In this document: piece after piece, positions 44,286 through 54,889 of the stretch
Layout of the letters: every line of letters begins with the position of its first letter
How positions within the stretch are numbered: the first letter of the stretch is position 1
NCBI RefSeq assembly: GCF_910592395.1
Contig: NC_088315.1
Span: 7,630,501 to 7,694,500, forward strand
Length of the DNA stretch: 64,000 bases
Direction: 5' to 3'
DNA from: Lineus longissimus
Lineage: Eukaryota; Nemertea; Pilidiophora; Heteronemertea; Lineidae
Notes under the pieces: model-generated
Databases searched by the model: none
What the model was told of the DNA's origin: nothing
Seen by the model: the letters and a program-made list of their open reading frames with translations, nothing else
Made by a program: the position numbers and the translations under genes

Positions 44286-44660
44286 TCAAACACCGAATAT
44301 ACTCCCTATGGCTTTTATGACTGGACCTAGCAGTGCACCAAGAAATCCACCTCGCTGTATGATTCTTTTACGTTCCTTAAACGATGTTTTCTTGTTGGCC
44401 AGCTTGCGAATAGAGTGTCTGTGTTTCCTCAAACAGCTGAACTGTTTCTTATTCAGGGCGACATTGCCTTTTAAACAGTTCTTTGCAGACTCACCAACTG
44501 CTTTGAACAGGCCATTATCAGCTGATTCTAAAATCTTTCTCCTATTTTTAGCTCGAGCAGTTTTCAGCTTTTTAAGCTGGTGGACATAATTTTTTATGTG
44601 ATATTTTGCCATTTCTATGTGATGTGGCTGTGTCTGTGAATATTCAACAACTGATGTCAT
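44286..44660 (-). CDS. Small basic protein with hydrophobic C-terminus, 124 aa
   Basis: Strongly basic throughout (KKLKTARAKNRRK, KHRHSIRKLANKK). It ends in a Gly-rich hydrophobic segment, RGGFLGALLGPVIKAIGSIF. This architecture recurs in Polintons and resembles membrane-active virion peptides. A start with ATG at 44660 leaves 9 bp to the ATPase stop at 44670. Function unproven. Confidence 0.65.
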   Translation of the reverse strand: MTSVVEYSQTQPHHIEMAKYHIKNYVHQLKKLKTARAKNRRKILESADNGLFKAVGESAKNCLKGNVALNKKQFSCLRKHRHSIRKLANKKTSFKERKRIIQRGGFLGALLGPVIKAIGSIFGV

Positions 44661-44669
44661 ATTCGTATT

Positions 44670-45299
44670 TCATTTGTTTAAGTATACAATTCGGTTTTCA
44701 TCTGGAAAGATATTAGTCCTCAATCGTAAATCTTCCGAAGTTGAAGGTTTAAAATCTAAAAATAAGTAACCAAAAGGAGGCTTTGTCGCATCTTTAAATG
44801 CCTCATTTAGGGCTTTGGTGTTGCCGGGAGAAATTTGCTTTGCCAAATGTGCTATCTGAGAAACATCTCTTGGATTTTTAAAGATAACAAGATAATTCGA
44901 GTTCAAGCTAATGGTGCGTTGTTCTCTGCCTTGGTGAAATAAATTCTGGATTATATAGACTACACTCATATTTTGATGATGACAACCCCTTGTGAATATT
45001 TTGGTAACCTTTTCATCTGTTTCACACATTAAGTCATCTATAATGAGTAGGGTACGTGCACCTGATGAATTATCTGTGAACTGTAGTCCAGAGATAAATT
45101 CAACATTTGGAAAATTTGCAAATGACTCCTGCCATTCGCCTCCATAACACCACACAACTCTTTGAGGGGGTGGATGGATAATATCTCTTGCATAGGAAAT
45201 AAGTTTTTGTACAAAGAAAGACTTTCCACACATCGTTGGACCAGCCACAAGACATGTGAATGGATGCTTCAAAAGAAGGTCATCGCTTGAAATATCCAT
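44670..45299 (-). CDS. Genome-packaging ATPase (FtsK/HerA, A32-like), 209 aa
   Basis: Walker A AGPTMCGKS at residues 19-27, Walker B LLIIDDL at 84-90, and a sensor-type polar strand in VVYIIQNLFHQG. This family pumps genomes into capsids in Polintons, adintoviruses, virophages and poxviruses. A length near 210 aa is usual. It is the first gene of the morphogenesis block, followed by the small basic protein 9 bp downstream; the 730 bp upstream holds microsatellites and presumably its promoter. Confidence 0.92.
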   Translation of the reverse strand: MDISSDDLLLKHPFTCLVAGPTMCGKSFFVQKLISYARDIIHPPPQRVVWCYGGEWQESFANFPNVEFISGLQFTDNSSGARTLLIIDDLMCETDEKVTKIFTRGCHHQNMSVVYIIQNLFHQGREQRTISLNSNYLVIFKNPRDVSQIAHLAKQISPGNTKALNEAFKDATKPPFGYLFLDFKPSTSEDLRLRTNIFPDENRIVYLNK

Positions 45300-45635
45300 G
45301 TTGAAACATCAGAACACAATGATTGACACAAGAACAAAATGAGATTTTATACCGAGTTTAATAAATATCATAATGGTGATCCTTGCAATTAATTAACCAA
45401 TTGATTAATCGAATATTTACAAACATATACATCAATACTCACAAACATAAACAGCAATCCTTTGAATGAATTAATTGAAAATTTACAAAATATATACATC
45501 ATCTATACGCGTACACAGATTAATATACATTTATATGCAAAAATATTTAAATATCATACAATTTTTCTTTGAGAGAGCAGGTGGGATGGAATTTCTTGAG
45601 ATTCGATTAGAGAAAGAAAAAGCTATTTGTCAATC

Positions 45636-45683
<48 letters not shown>

Positions 45684-45778
45684 CTGATGATGTAATGACG
45701 AAGATTAAACTCATAAAATATCAACATTATTACAGTTGTTAATGTTATTATTCATATTCATATTCATATTCATATTCA

Positions 45779-45820
<42 letters not shown>

Positions 45821-46028
45821 CATCAATATATTTACAGTTTCAATGCACAGAATGAAATAAATATCACATTGTTTTATCACCATAAAATATGCCAGTATAA
45901 ACATTTTATCACAGATATATGCCCTTGCAAATTTTAATTCAAATCAATCTATGGTTGATATCAGTGTCGTTTTCAAGAATATAGGTACAACAAAATTTAT
46001 CTTATTATTATAACAAAGAGGTGAAGAA
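45300..46028. repeat. Intergenic microsatellites between ATPase and PolB genes
   Basis: About 730 bp of AT-rich non-coding DNA with a GAT trinucleotide run at about 45638-45693 and an ATTCAT then ATT run at about 45751-45821. It lies between the 5' end of the ATPase gene and the 3' end of the polymerase gene. No ORF. Confidence 0.8.
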
Positions 46029-49000
46029 TCAATATCCAAATGGGAGGGTGTAAAAATCATCAACGAGGTAACGTTTGTCATAAACCAAGCCATATTTCTT
46101 TTCCTCTTGTACCGTTACAATTTTGAAGTCCTTTCGCCTTTTGATTTTGAAAGGATTTGTGATCGTAATCTTGTCCGAAAAGTTCAATGCTTCCACAAGT
46201 TTCTTCATGGAGTCAAAATTTATGTTTTGACTATTTGCATAGTTCAAGGTAAATCCCCGGACTTTACAGACAGTCTCTCCGCTACCTTTAATTCTGTAAC
46301 CGTAGTTTTTGGGACCGCCGGATATGAATTCTTCTATAGTTTTACCCTCTAATTCATCTTTAAAGTCACCAAGGTAGTCACCCAAGGGTGGATTGTAATG
46401 TTGTTCGTTTGTTTCATCAACGACATATATAATGCTATCCGTATCAAAATATAATACCTGTCGCTCCAGCTTCTCTAATTCAGAGTACAGTTTTAAGCGT
46501 GCATGAGCGGTGGTATATGCAGCAATAACACAATTCGTGTATGGACATGGTTCGATGAAGTCATCCTTCTCTCTGAATTTCATCAGAACAAACTCTTCGT
46601 TCACAAGTTGAACATCAGTTACTTCAACACTGTCGTCAGTCAACTTTTTGACATACTCTTCTGGATTATCTGTATATAATGTCTTTGTGAAGTTAGATCT
46701 CTGCCCAAATTTTCCCCAGAGCGAATTCAAACAGATTTTAGCGATACTTCGTAGCCCTGGATTAACACCAATTAACCCCCTGTCCAATTGGATTCCCTCG
46801 TTTTTCTCATAATCGTCAATGTATTTGTTTTTATCCTCCTCTGTACGACACCATTCTGGCCACCCGCTTGCCTCCTGCTTTTGCTTCAAGAAATGATTGA
46901 TGTAACCCGCAAATATACCCCCCTCCTTCTCAACCTTATCATACTTGGTTGTTTTTTCGAAATGCCAAATTTCAAAAGTCTCTAGAAGTTTATAGCCTTT
47001 TTCAATGGCCTTTTTTACTTCAAAAATAACCCAAGTACCCACAAGTGCTCGGTCTTCATCAGAATGGTTGCATATTTTGGAGGATTCAAGAGCGCATTTG
47101 GCACAAAGAGAGAATTTCAATTTCTTGTCTCTACGCATAGGCAATACAGGGAAATAGAGTTTCTTTGGCGGTAATATTTTGCACTTTATGAGGCCTTCGC
47201 ATTTCATTGGGTCTATTTTCCGAATATTTTCACCTCTAAAAACTTTGGGGTGATCTAGTGGATAGTGTTGGTATTTGTTGACCCAAGGATAAAGAGATGT
47301 GAAATCTACATATTTTATACTTTCGTTTTCTGTACATTTGTGATGAAGTTTGACAGCATTTGTGCGACCGCCAAAAAAAGCTTCTCTGGGGTTCAAGGGC
47401 TCGCTGATGATGATGTCTTTTGTAAATTGAGCAAGTTGGGGGTCGTTTTTAATGTCTTCTCTAAAATCGCATTCACACTTCGTAATGACTGTGAAACCAC
47501 AACCTTTCAGGAAATTTCGCCGAAACGTTGTGGTTTCACGAAGTTCTCCCATAGTTGTACCAATGCGGGGGTTCATAGTGTCCTTGTGCGGAAAGCATTT
47601 TTCACATCCATGCCAGAAACAACCATCAAATTCATAAATGACATTATTCTGTTCGTCGAAACCATCCACTTTGTAATTGGCAATGGATTTTTCACCCCCA
47701 TTGCCGGCATGACATATGTTGATATCTTTATCTTTGAACATCAACCATTCCAACCACTTTATTCCAATGTTGGACTGCTTGTCAAATGTGTAACCATGAG
47801 GTGGCAGAACAGCAATCGAAGAGGGGGTCATGAAGTTTTGTCGAAACACTCTACTACAAGCTGATGCTATAGTTACGCTTTCTTTAAAAGGATTCACCTT
47901 TAGCAAGCATTCGAATGAGTCCACAAAGCGAACACAACACCTTCTTAAAATGGTGACGTCACTCTGACAATAGGATTCCAGTTCCTCTTGTAAATCATAG
48001 GGTTTTCCAAGTTGGCCATTATACCACAGAAGAAACTTTTTTCTCCCTTCCACGGTCATACTGTCGGGGTCGAAATATTTAATGTCGGGGATTTCTCCGA
48101 TATATTTTTCATTTGCTTTTGTATTGAAATGGTGTGGAAAGTAGCCTTTTTTCATCTCATTGAAATTAAAGGTTTTGGGAAAGTTGCTAAGAGGCATGTT
48201 CAGAAAACTAAGAGAATCGAGAAATTTCACTCCAGCTGCTTCGAATGAAAGAATTTTCTGGCCAACTTGAATAACATCTGTTGGTTTGATCCCTACACTA
48301 TGAAGGTATTGAATAATGAAAAAGGCATCGTAACCCCTGTTGTTGTGTGCCACTGCCACTTTACCTATATTTGAACCGTTGAATAGCCACTCGCAAAAAT
48401 CTACGACAGTATTTTCCCCACGGAATACTTTCTCTTCTCGTTCATCACCACACAAAATACATTTTAATTCATCATCATTCTTAGCACTTTCCTCTATTCC
48501 ACAAAAGAGGCAGCAACGATGTGCAATACACAAGTTTGGAATGTGCTCTCGTTCACCATTTTCTAGAATTTTTTCTTGGGTGGATTCAAAGTCGTAAAAT
48601 ACAAATTTCATAAAATCTCTCATTGCACCCTTCTTCTTCTGCTTTGGTTTTTTGATGAAACATCTGTGGTCATGTGGTTTATTCATACCACAAATATGGC
48701 AATACGTTGTAAAACATTGGTGTTTGTTTCGTTTATCATATGATTTATCACATTTCAAGCATTTTATGAAAAGTTCACAAACGGAATGAGCGGCATCATT
48801 TTTTACAAGGTGTCTTTCATAGCACGCTTGACTTTTGAAAAGACGTCTACATTTGGGACAGTTTGTCCATTTAACTATATCACAACCGGTGTCTGTTTTA
48901 CAACATGCACACGTAGCTTCGCAGACATGGGTTTTATCGTTTTGGTAACCTTTGTCGCAGTGCGGACAATAATAAGACCTCTCAAAGAACCCTGTCATAG

Positions 49001-49709
49001 ACATGATTGGAGCAAAATGCTCATCATAGTGGTACAGATTTATGCGGTGCGGTGCAGGGGGTCCTCTGTAACACATGCAGTTGAAATATAAACTAGAATA
49101 TACCACGAGCTGATAATCGGGTGAAAGGTGTGCTTGAAATTTAGCGACGTCTTTGAGGGTGCATTTGGATTTTGGAACACCCGCATTTTCATGAAGCTCG
49201 GCCGCCATTTCACCTTGTTTTTTACTATTGGGATGTCTGATTGACTGGTGTTGTGGATGGTTATCTATACGAGTTTTACTAACGATGATGGCTCTGGCTA
49301 AACATAATTCGTCATCTTTGTTTTGAATTTCGATGAAGCATGACTTTTCGCGGACTTTTTGATGAAGAGAGGCAATCCCTCTTGCATACAAACCGCCAAT
49401 GGGAAGAGGGGCGTGTATGAAATTGACGAAAAACTCGCCCTCGAAAAGCCATGAGTCATTTGATTGAGTAACTCTCTCGATTTCACTCATGATCTTTTCG
49501 ACTGTGAGTTGATCTGGTGAAATGAATGGAATACTGATATGTCTAAGTCCTTGACCAGATATGACAAGTCGGACTCTGTCTTGGGGCTGCACATCCTGAA
49601 GGAGACGATTTAAAAGTTCTCCGAAAACATTTGATATGTGAAATAAGATATCATTGAAAGAGGTACCTCGCTCCATTCCAGTTACTTTGATTTTCAAATC
49701 TTGACCCAT
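46029..49709 (-). CDS. Protein-primed family B DNA polymerase, 1226 aa
   Basis: Replicates the element from a protein primer. Exonuclease motifs: ExoI YDFEST (Asp373, Glu375), ExoII VAHNNRGYDAFF (453-464), ExoIII YCQSDVTIL (580-588). Polymerase motifs: A VDFTSLYPW (Asp802), B KICLNSLWGKFG (991-1002), C YFDTDS (1087-1092). All are intact. The N-terminal about 360 residues include an array of Cys-pair zinc sites at 248-352 (CPHC, CACC, CPKC, CLKC, CHIC), and could include the terminal protein region. A segment at 681-705 (VDGF...YEFDGCFWHGCEKC) inside the polymerase part looks like a Vsr-type nuclease motif. ATG at 49709. Length is normal for Polintons. Confidence 0.97.
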   Translation of the reverse strand: MGQDLKIKVTGMERGTSFNDILFHISNVFGELLNRLLQDVQPQDRVRLVISGQGLRHISIPFISPDQLTVEKIMSEIERVTQSNDSWLFEGEFFVNFIHAPLPIGGLYARGIASLHQKVREKSCFIEIQNKDDELCLARAIIVSKTRIDNHPQHQSIRHPNSKKQGEMAAELHENAGVPKSKCTLKDVAKFQAHLSPDYQLVVYSSLYFNCMCYRGPPAPHRINLYHYDEHFAPIMSMTGFFERSYYCPHCDKGYQNDKTHVCEATCACCKTDTGCDIVKWTNCPKCRRLFKSQACYERHLVKNDAAHSVCELFIKCLKCDKSYDKRNKHQCFTTYCHICGMNKPHDHRCFIKKPKQKKKGAMRDFMKFVFYDFESTQEKILENGEREHIPNLCIAHRCCLFCGIEESAKNDDELKCILCGDEREEKVFRGENTVVDFCEWLFNGSNIGKVAVAHNNRGYDAFFIIQYLHSVGIKPTDVIQVGQKILSFEAAGVKFLDSLSFLNMPLSNFPKTFNFNEMKKGYFPHHFNTKANEKYIGEIPDIKYFDPDSMTVEGRKKFLLWYNGQLGKPYDLQEELESYCQSDVTILRRCCVRFVDSFECLLKVNPFKESVTIASACSRVFRQNFMTPSSIAVLPPHGYTFDKQSNIGIKWLEWLMFKDKDINICHAGNGGEKSIANYKVDGFDEQNNVIYEFDGCFWHGCEKCFPHKDTMNPRIGTTMGELRETTTFRRNFLKGCGFTVITKCECDFREDIKNDPQLAQFTKDIIISEPLNPREAFFGGRTNAVKLHHKCTENESIKYVDFTSLYPWVNKYQHYPLDHPKVFRGENIRKIDPMKCEGLIKCKILPPKKLYFPVLPMRRDKKLKFSLCAKCALESSKICNHSDEDRALVGTWVIFEVKKAIEKGYKLLETFEIWHFEKTTKYDKVEKEGGIFAGYINHFLKQKQEASGWPEWCRTEEDKNKYIDDYEKNEGIQLDRGLIGVNPGLRSIAKICLNSLWGKFGQRSNFTKTLYTDNPEEYVKKLTDDSVEVTDVQLVNEEFVLMKFREKDDFIEPCPYTNCVIAAYTTAHARLKLYSELEKLERQVLYFDTDSIIYVVDETNEQHYNPPLGDYLGDFKDELEGKTIEEFISGGPKNYGYRIKGSGETVCKVRGFTLNYANSQNINFDSMKKLVEALNFSDKITITNPFKIKRRKDFKIVTVQEEKKYGLVYDKRYLVDDFYTLPFGY

Positions 49710-49823
49710 CGTGCCATATTTTCTTATTTTAATGTCCTTGAGCGAGATAATTTGAAAAACAGGCTGTGCATGAGGATGGTTATGTGCTTGCCCATGTATC
49801 TCATTGTCCGACTCGTCAACATT

Positions 49824-49868
<45 letters not shown>

Positions 49869-49942
49869 GGAAGGAGAAGAAGAAGAAAAAGAAGAAGGGC
49901 CATTTTGGTTGATGACCTGGTGACCACCAATCTGAGTATTGG
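49710..49942. repeat. Spacer with ATC microsatellite
   Basis: The region between the PolB start and the stop of the spliced gene holds an (ATC)n run at about 49826-49869 and a purine-rich stretch. Short ORFs here are made by the repeat. Confidence 0.75.
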
Positions 49943-52206
49943 CTACGTTTTTTTTGTCGTCTTTTGACGAAGCCCTAAAAAAGACGTCGCCATCTTGGTA
50001 TCATGGAAAGGGTGTACCACAGAATGTGTGCCACTTAAAATTGCCCGGATGTTGGGATTGTCTTTCTGGGGTACACCATTTCCAACATTACCACCCGGTA
50101 GAACACCAATTGCATGAGGAGGTCTCCTTTCATTGGGACTTTTCAAAAGTGATCTCAAGACAGAGTCCCTGTCCTGCCTCCTCTGTCGCTTCTTTGAATT
50201 CCCCCCATCGAGGTCAAGCTTCCGCTTAGTAGGATCAGACCTGATATAAGCGGAGGATGTCGATGCAACTTGAGAGGTATGAGGTTCGTTCACCTCTTGC
50301 AACTTGTTAGTTGTAAGTGATGAACGCTCCTCAGCCTTGGTGAGGATGTTCGACTCCAGAAACTGCTGGAGTTGGACATCCTGCCCAAGTTGTGATGATT
50401 GCAACCCCTCAAGTTGCACTTTCCCATTCGTAATCTCATCAAAGAGATTATGAACTATTTGACCTCGAAGAGGAGAATCAGAATCCACGTTTACAATTGG
50501 TGTACAGAGTGGTGATTCTGATTGGTTGCCTGTTACATTTGATTCATTATCTGGAAACGATCCTGAAAGATATTTCAGGACGTCCCCATCTGACGAATTT
50601 TCTGTCATAGGCAATCCGTTTGGTAATTTGTCTCTTTTTGAATGGCACTTCCTATTTTCTTCATAATATAGCAAGTCCGAGAAGTCTAGCAAAGCAAGAT
50701 CCTCTGGTGTGCATGGCACCCCCTCCAATTCTCTGTTTAGGGGAGGTATTTTTTCTTTGCTATCTTCCCGGACAGGCATCTGTTTCACTAGATCAGGAGA
50801 GTCTGGAACAAGAACAACATCCTCATCAGATGGTTGAGGCATTTCAGTTGTCAGATGTTCTTGTTCCAACGCCTCCTGATCTCCAGCAACACACTGATGA
50901 AATTCAGGAACAAAAAACACCTCATTCAGGTCTTTACCATCGGGACGATAAATTTGCGAAGGAGGTATTTTTTCTTCCTCATGATCCAAATCAATATTGC
51001 TGGATCGTTGCAGCAGATCCCTTAAATGTGGACTATCCCGTACCGTATGCGGCTGATCAGTCACCATAATGACAGATTGATGAGGTGGTGAAGGAGGCGT
51101 TTCAGGCACAGCATTTTCCTGACAACCAGCATCAGATGACGATGGTAAAAAAAAGAGTGTAGGATTTAAATACGGCATCATTACCTCAAGAAATTCCTTA
51201 CGTTCCTTCCCTTCATAATATTTTGGGAGGTACATCTTCCCAACACCTGCTCTCTTCAAAACCCAATCGTTTAAAATGTCTATAAAATCACTGTACGTTC
51301 TTTCGCCCATTGTTGTTGTTGTTGACTGCGTTACAGGTGGTGGGAGTGGCGGGGATATTCTTCCAACTTTTCTTTCTTCATCATTTCCAGGGGTTGTTGT
51401 TGTTCTTGATGGTGATGGTGGTGAGGGTGTTGGTTCTTCTGGTGGCGTTTTTGTAACTTCTAAATAAAAAAAGTTTTGTTTCAATTCAGGACAATGTAAA
51501 AAAAGTTTATATCAAACATCCTTCTCAGTTGTTGTTGTTGCTATTATCAATAGTGTAGATCATGTTATTGCTGTGATTTAGATAACAAGAGATTTTTTTT
51601 TCATTTTAAGACTATGTAAAATTAGAAAAAAAATTACAAATCAGGATCTCGAACAGTTATGAACACACTTACTCGTTTTTTTTGTTGTCATTCTTGGAGT
51701 TGACAGTTGAGTTTTAAATGACCTCTTTTTTAGATAGAGCTTCAAATGGCCTGTGAAGAAAAAAAAAGGTGTAATCATTAGATCATACACATTCAATAAA
51801 TTAAGCATAAATATATATATATATATGTATATATATGGGGTTTTTTTGGCATATATCAAGACATTTACAAATTTATTTATTTACTACACACCTTTCTTTG
51901 CCTCTTTAGGCCTCTTCCTTTCCACTTTTACCCATTCATGTGGTTTAGAAGTGAACTCCTCCTCGGAATCAGGTCCGTCTGAAAAGAAAAAAGACAGTAC
52001 TCTATTATGAAATTACATTAACTTCGTAAAGTTGGGTTCTTTTTTGTTATAGCATTAAAAAATAAAGCATGAAGAAGAATAAGAAAGAAAAACTTACCAA
52101 GAATAGGAAGAGGCTTTTTTCCAGCAACCACATTGGCATATGTCAATTTTTTATTACTAACAGCAGCTGCTGCTGCACATGACCGTTCCATTGTCTTCTT
52201 TTCCAT
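49943..52206 (-). CDS. Spliced Polinton accessory gene, four exons, 596 aa
   Basis: Exons in transcript order: 52206-52098, 51978-51892, 51750-51673, 51459-49943. Donors are CTTG|GTAAGT, AAAG|GTGTGT and ACGA|GTAAGT; acceptors are TTTTCAG, TTCACAG and TTTATTTAG. All three introns are phase 1 and the joined frame is open (1791 nt). The protein begins with an Ala-rich segment and LTYANVVAGKKPLP, then SEEEFTSKPHEW with basic clusters. The long last exon is Pro/Ser/Asp-rich and probably disordered, except for one more ordered patch (YSDFIDILNDWVLKRAGVGK and on). A basic C-terminus follows (KKRQRR). No family recognised. Proteins of this type are often nuclear regulators, but this is inference. Further 5' exons may exist (acceptor at 52215-52217). 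Confidence 0.7.
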
Positions 52207-52499
52207 TATTATAACTGAAAATAAGTAATATACAGGAATAGAGAAGTGTTTGTTGCGAAGTTTTGTGTTTGACGAGTTCATGTCATAGAAAGAGTTGCTA
52301 AATGAATGCATGTCATTGCTGCATACAGGTAATGATTCTGACTCATTGTATAGCAAATAGAAATACGACTCCATTTCAATGACAGGAGCCAAAAGAGTTG
52401 TGACTTTGGCAAGTTTGGCGAAAAATTATCAGATTGCGCACAACCAAAACACAAACCTTTTCATATGTGTTGAGAGCAAATGCAATGCCTATCGTGGTA

Positions 52500-53162
52500 T
52501 CAGTAGATTGAGTCATTAAATGCTAAATAAAAACAGGGGTCATTTTCATAATAAGCTGTTCGGCAGCTTTGCAAAATGAACCATTTTCCAGGAGCAGTTT
52601 CTACTTTTGTTATGTGAAATGTGTCCCTTTTTATCACTGTGATTCTCGGATCCTGTACTTGCTCTCGTGAAATTGTACTTGGAACAATTATAACACCTTC
52701 ACAGTTCTTTAATTCTGGGATGTATGTTGAAAAAGTGAACTGAAATGATCTTCTCACATATTCAGGAGGATGCATGTTTGATACAATCTCGCCATTTGGA
52801 CACAACTTCCAGCCATTGCTGTTTGATAACACATGAATTGATTTGTATTTAGCAAGTATCTCTAAACATTCTGGAGCAGTGAACACATTAGTTCTCTCCA
52901 TCTTGAATATTTCATCCATGGTAAAAGGGCCATATTTTTGCCTCGCTGGAATAGTACGATTAAGTACATAGAGATTATCATTTATCATGACATTTCCATG
53001 AGAAATTATTTTTCTTTCTTCATTTCCCTCAAGCAGCTCATCAAAGAGCTTCTCCCCAACTACAAAAACTCCATGAACAGGATCCTTTCCTTCAGGATAG
53101 AATGCCTGATGCAGACAGAAATTCAGAGTGGCAAGCACAGTTTTGGGGAGCGGTCCTTCCAT
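52500..53162 (-). CDS. Unidentified Polinton protein, 220 aa
   Basis: ATG at 53162, open to a stop at 52500. A mixed alpha/beta-looking composition, with no signal peptide or TM segment. Notable stretches: HGVFVVGEKLFDELLEG, FTMDEIFKMERTNVFTAPEC, ITVIKRDTFHITKVETAPGK. I recognise no family. It is in the right-hand accessory zone of the element and is divergent from the 116-aa gene at 53383, with a 220-bp shared upstream region. Such zones often hold host-interaction genes; that is inference. Confidence 0.6.
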   Translation of the reverse strand: MEGPLPKTVLATLNFCLHQAFYPEGKDPVHGVFVVGEKLFDELLEGNEERKIISHGNVMINDNLYVLNRTIPARQKYGPFTMDEIFKMERTNVFTAPECLEILAKYKSIHVLSNSNGWKLCPNGEIVSNMHPPEYVRRSFQFTFSTYIPELKNCEGVIIVPSTISREQVQDPRITVIKRDTFHITKVETAPGKWFILQSCRTAYYENDPCFYLAFNDSIY

Positions 53163-53382
53163 GTTGACGATCTCGGTCCAAATGGATAACCAAAATGTGT
53201 TTGGTGTGTTTTGAGGATAAATTCAAATGAAGTTTGCTCAAGGTCAAGTTTGTCATTGTTCTTTAGCATGTGACCTCTCATAATCACACACTCATATCCA
53301 ATGAGATTCACTCACAAATATCACATAGTAGATAAAGAATGGACAGCATCTATCAGAGTTCATTTGAGATTAGTGCACCACA

Positions 53383-53733
53383 ATGTCTACATATGAACAA
53401 CTGCAAGCAAGTGTGCGGAAAGCACTACAACTACCAAACGTAGTTATATTTGGCACAAGATTGGAAATTATGCACGGCAGTGTGTGTGATGACTGTATGC
53501 TGGGAGATCACCATTTCCAAAACTACCACATCAAGTGTACAAACTGTGAAGCAAAGAGATGTACACACTGCTTCATGAAAAATGTTCAAAAGGACCTAAT
53601 TTTGAATAACCATATGTGTGCACATTCATGTCCATGTTTATGTACATGTGGAACAATTGATGAAGAGAGGGAATTCCTAGACTTGGAGGAAGCTTCAATC
53701 ATATACCATAGAAGTTTGACACCATCATCATAA
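53383..53733 (+). CDS. Cys-rich zinc-binding protein, 116 aa
   Basis: The only plus-strand gene of the Polinton. It has about 14 Cys and several His in an ordered pattern: CDDC...HHFQNYHIKC-x2-C...C-x2-C...H-x3-H-x3-C-x3-C-x-C. This suggests two or three zinc sites, perhaps a RING- or B-box-like cross-brace. ATG at 53383. A ubiquitin-ligase or transcription role is possible but unshown. It is divergently arranged with the 220-aa gene. Confidence 0.6.
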   Translation: MSTYEQLQASVRKALQLPNVVIFGTRLEIMHGSVCDDCMLGDHHFQNYHIKCTNCEAKRCTHCFMKNVQKDLILNNHMCAHSCPCLCTCGTIDEEREFLDLEEASIIYHRSLTPSS

Positions 53734-54355
53734 ACTTTTCACCCAGGGGCATCAGGAAAAACGGTCCTTTCAGGGCCAAATATACCTCCAAAAATAAATC
53801 TCATTGTAGGCCTACAATAAGGAATAATAGATCAAAAATTCTTACCTTAGTTTAATATCCGTGAAGTTTCTGGGTATGAGATTCTCCTGATATCACCAAA
53901 GCCACAACACAATAGACATCCGTCTCAAAAGACTATGAGTAACAGAATGATTAAACAATAATATAATCCTGATCTTAAACAAGAATCACACAAGTTGTTG
54001 AAAAATATCTGTATGTAACAAAGGGAAAAAAATAATTACCAGTACTTATGGTCAAATTAGGGTCATTAAATAAAACGGTAGCAGCATTTAGGTCGATCAT
54101 CACAATTATGTTGTTCCATCGTTTATGACCTGATTAGGACAAAAATTACAAAAAATTATACATAATACCCAAACTACCATTTGGTGAATTGCACCAATCA
54201 TCATTTGCATAATGTCATACATGCATTTTAGTAGAGTGCTTTGTGAAAAGTTCTAGGCAGTTGACTTTAGTCTGTACAGAGTTGGTGAAACTTTGAATGT
54301 GATATTTTTCTGAATATTGTTTTAGCAGACTCTGTTGCATGAAATAGAAAAATAT
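53734..54355. other. Non-coding stretch in Polinton right arm
   Basis: About 620 bp of AT-rich sequence after the 116-aa gene. I see no ORF or repeat worth naming. Confidence 0.5.
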
Positions 54356-54795
54356 TGAATGGCATACCATGTACTAACGCTTTTTGGTCCAAAGGGAAAA
54401 AGAGTGGCCAATTGTAATATGAAGTCTTCCTCCTTGAGGTTGATGTAATATATAAATAGTTCATCTATGTCTGTCATACTGTAGTTGTTCCTTATCAAAG
54501 CTGTTGCTTGGGGTACCTTATGATAACGCTTCATGTTTCAAAGAGAACAGATTGGTCAATTGCAGTATGAAGTCTGCCCTCTTGTGGTTGGTGTAATATG
54601 TAAATACTTCATCTATGCATGTCATGCTACAGTTGTTCCTTATGAATGGTGATAGGTGTACCATGTAATAACGCTTTTTGTTCCAAAGAGAACAGAGTGG
54701 CCAATTGCCATATGAAGTCTTCCTCCTTGTGGTTAGCATAATATATAAATACTTCATCTATGTTTGTAATGCTATAGTTGTTCCTTATCAAAGCT
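54356..54795. repeat. Tandem repeat, about 146 bp period, three copies
   Basis: CTTCATCTATG- and AGTTGTTCCTTATSAA-containing units recur near 54463, 54607 and 54752, each with AACGCTTTTTGTTCCAAAGR and ATGAAGTCTTCCTCCTTG-like stretches. ORFs of 65-79 codons on the minus strand repeat with the units and are not genes. Confidence 0.85.
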
Positions 54796-54889
54796 GCTTT
54801 TGAATGCTGTACATGAACTTGACGTGGTATTCTTAGATATTTTACAACACCCTTAGTATTATATGTGCTGACTCACTCTTATTCTTTTC

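Noticed and set aside
45638-45821. GAT and ATT runs as regulatory elements of the ATPase gene
   Set aside because: Plain microsatellites; nothing points to function.
47265-47864. 199-codon ORF antisense to PolB
   Set aside because: Opposite strand of the polymerase palm region, whose motifs are intact.
50620-51069. 149-codon plus-strand ORF opposite the spliced Polinton gene
   Set aside because: Antisense frame within the last exon; the minus-strand gene has matched splice phases.
54267-54757. Minus-strand ORFs of 65-79 codons near the Polinton right end
   Set aside because: They repeat with the 146-bp tandem units.
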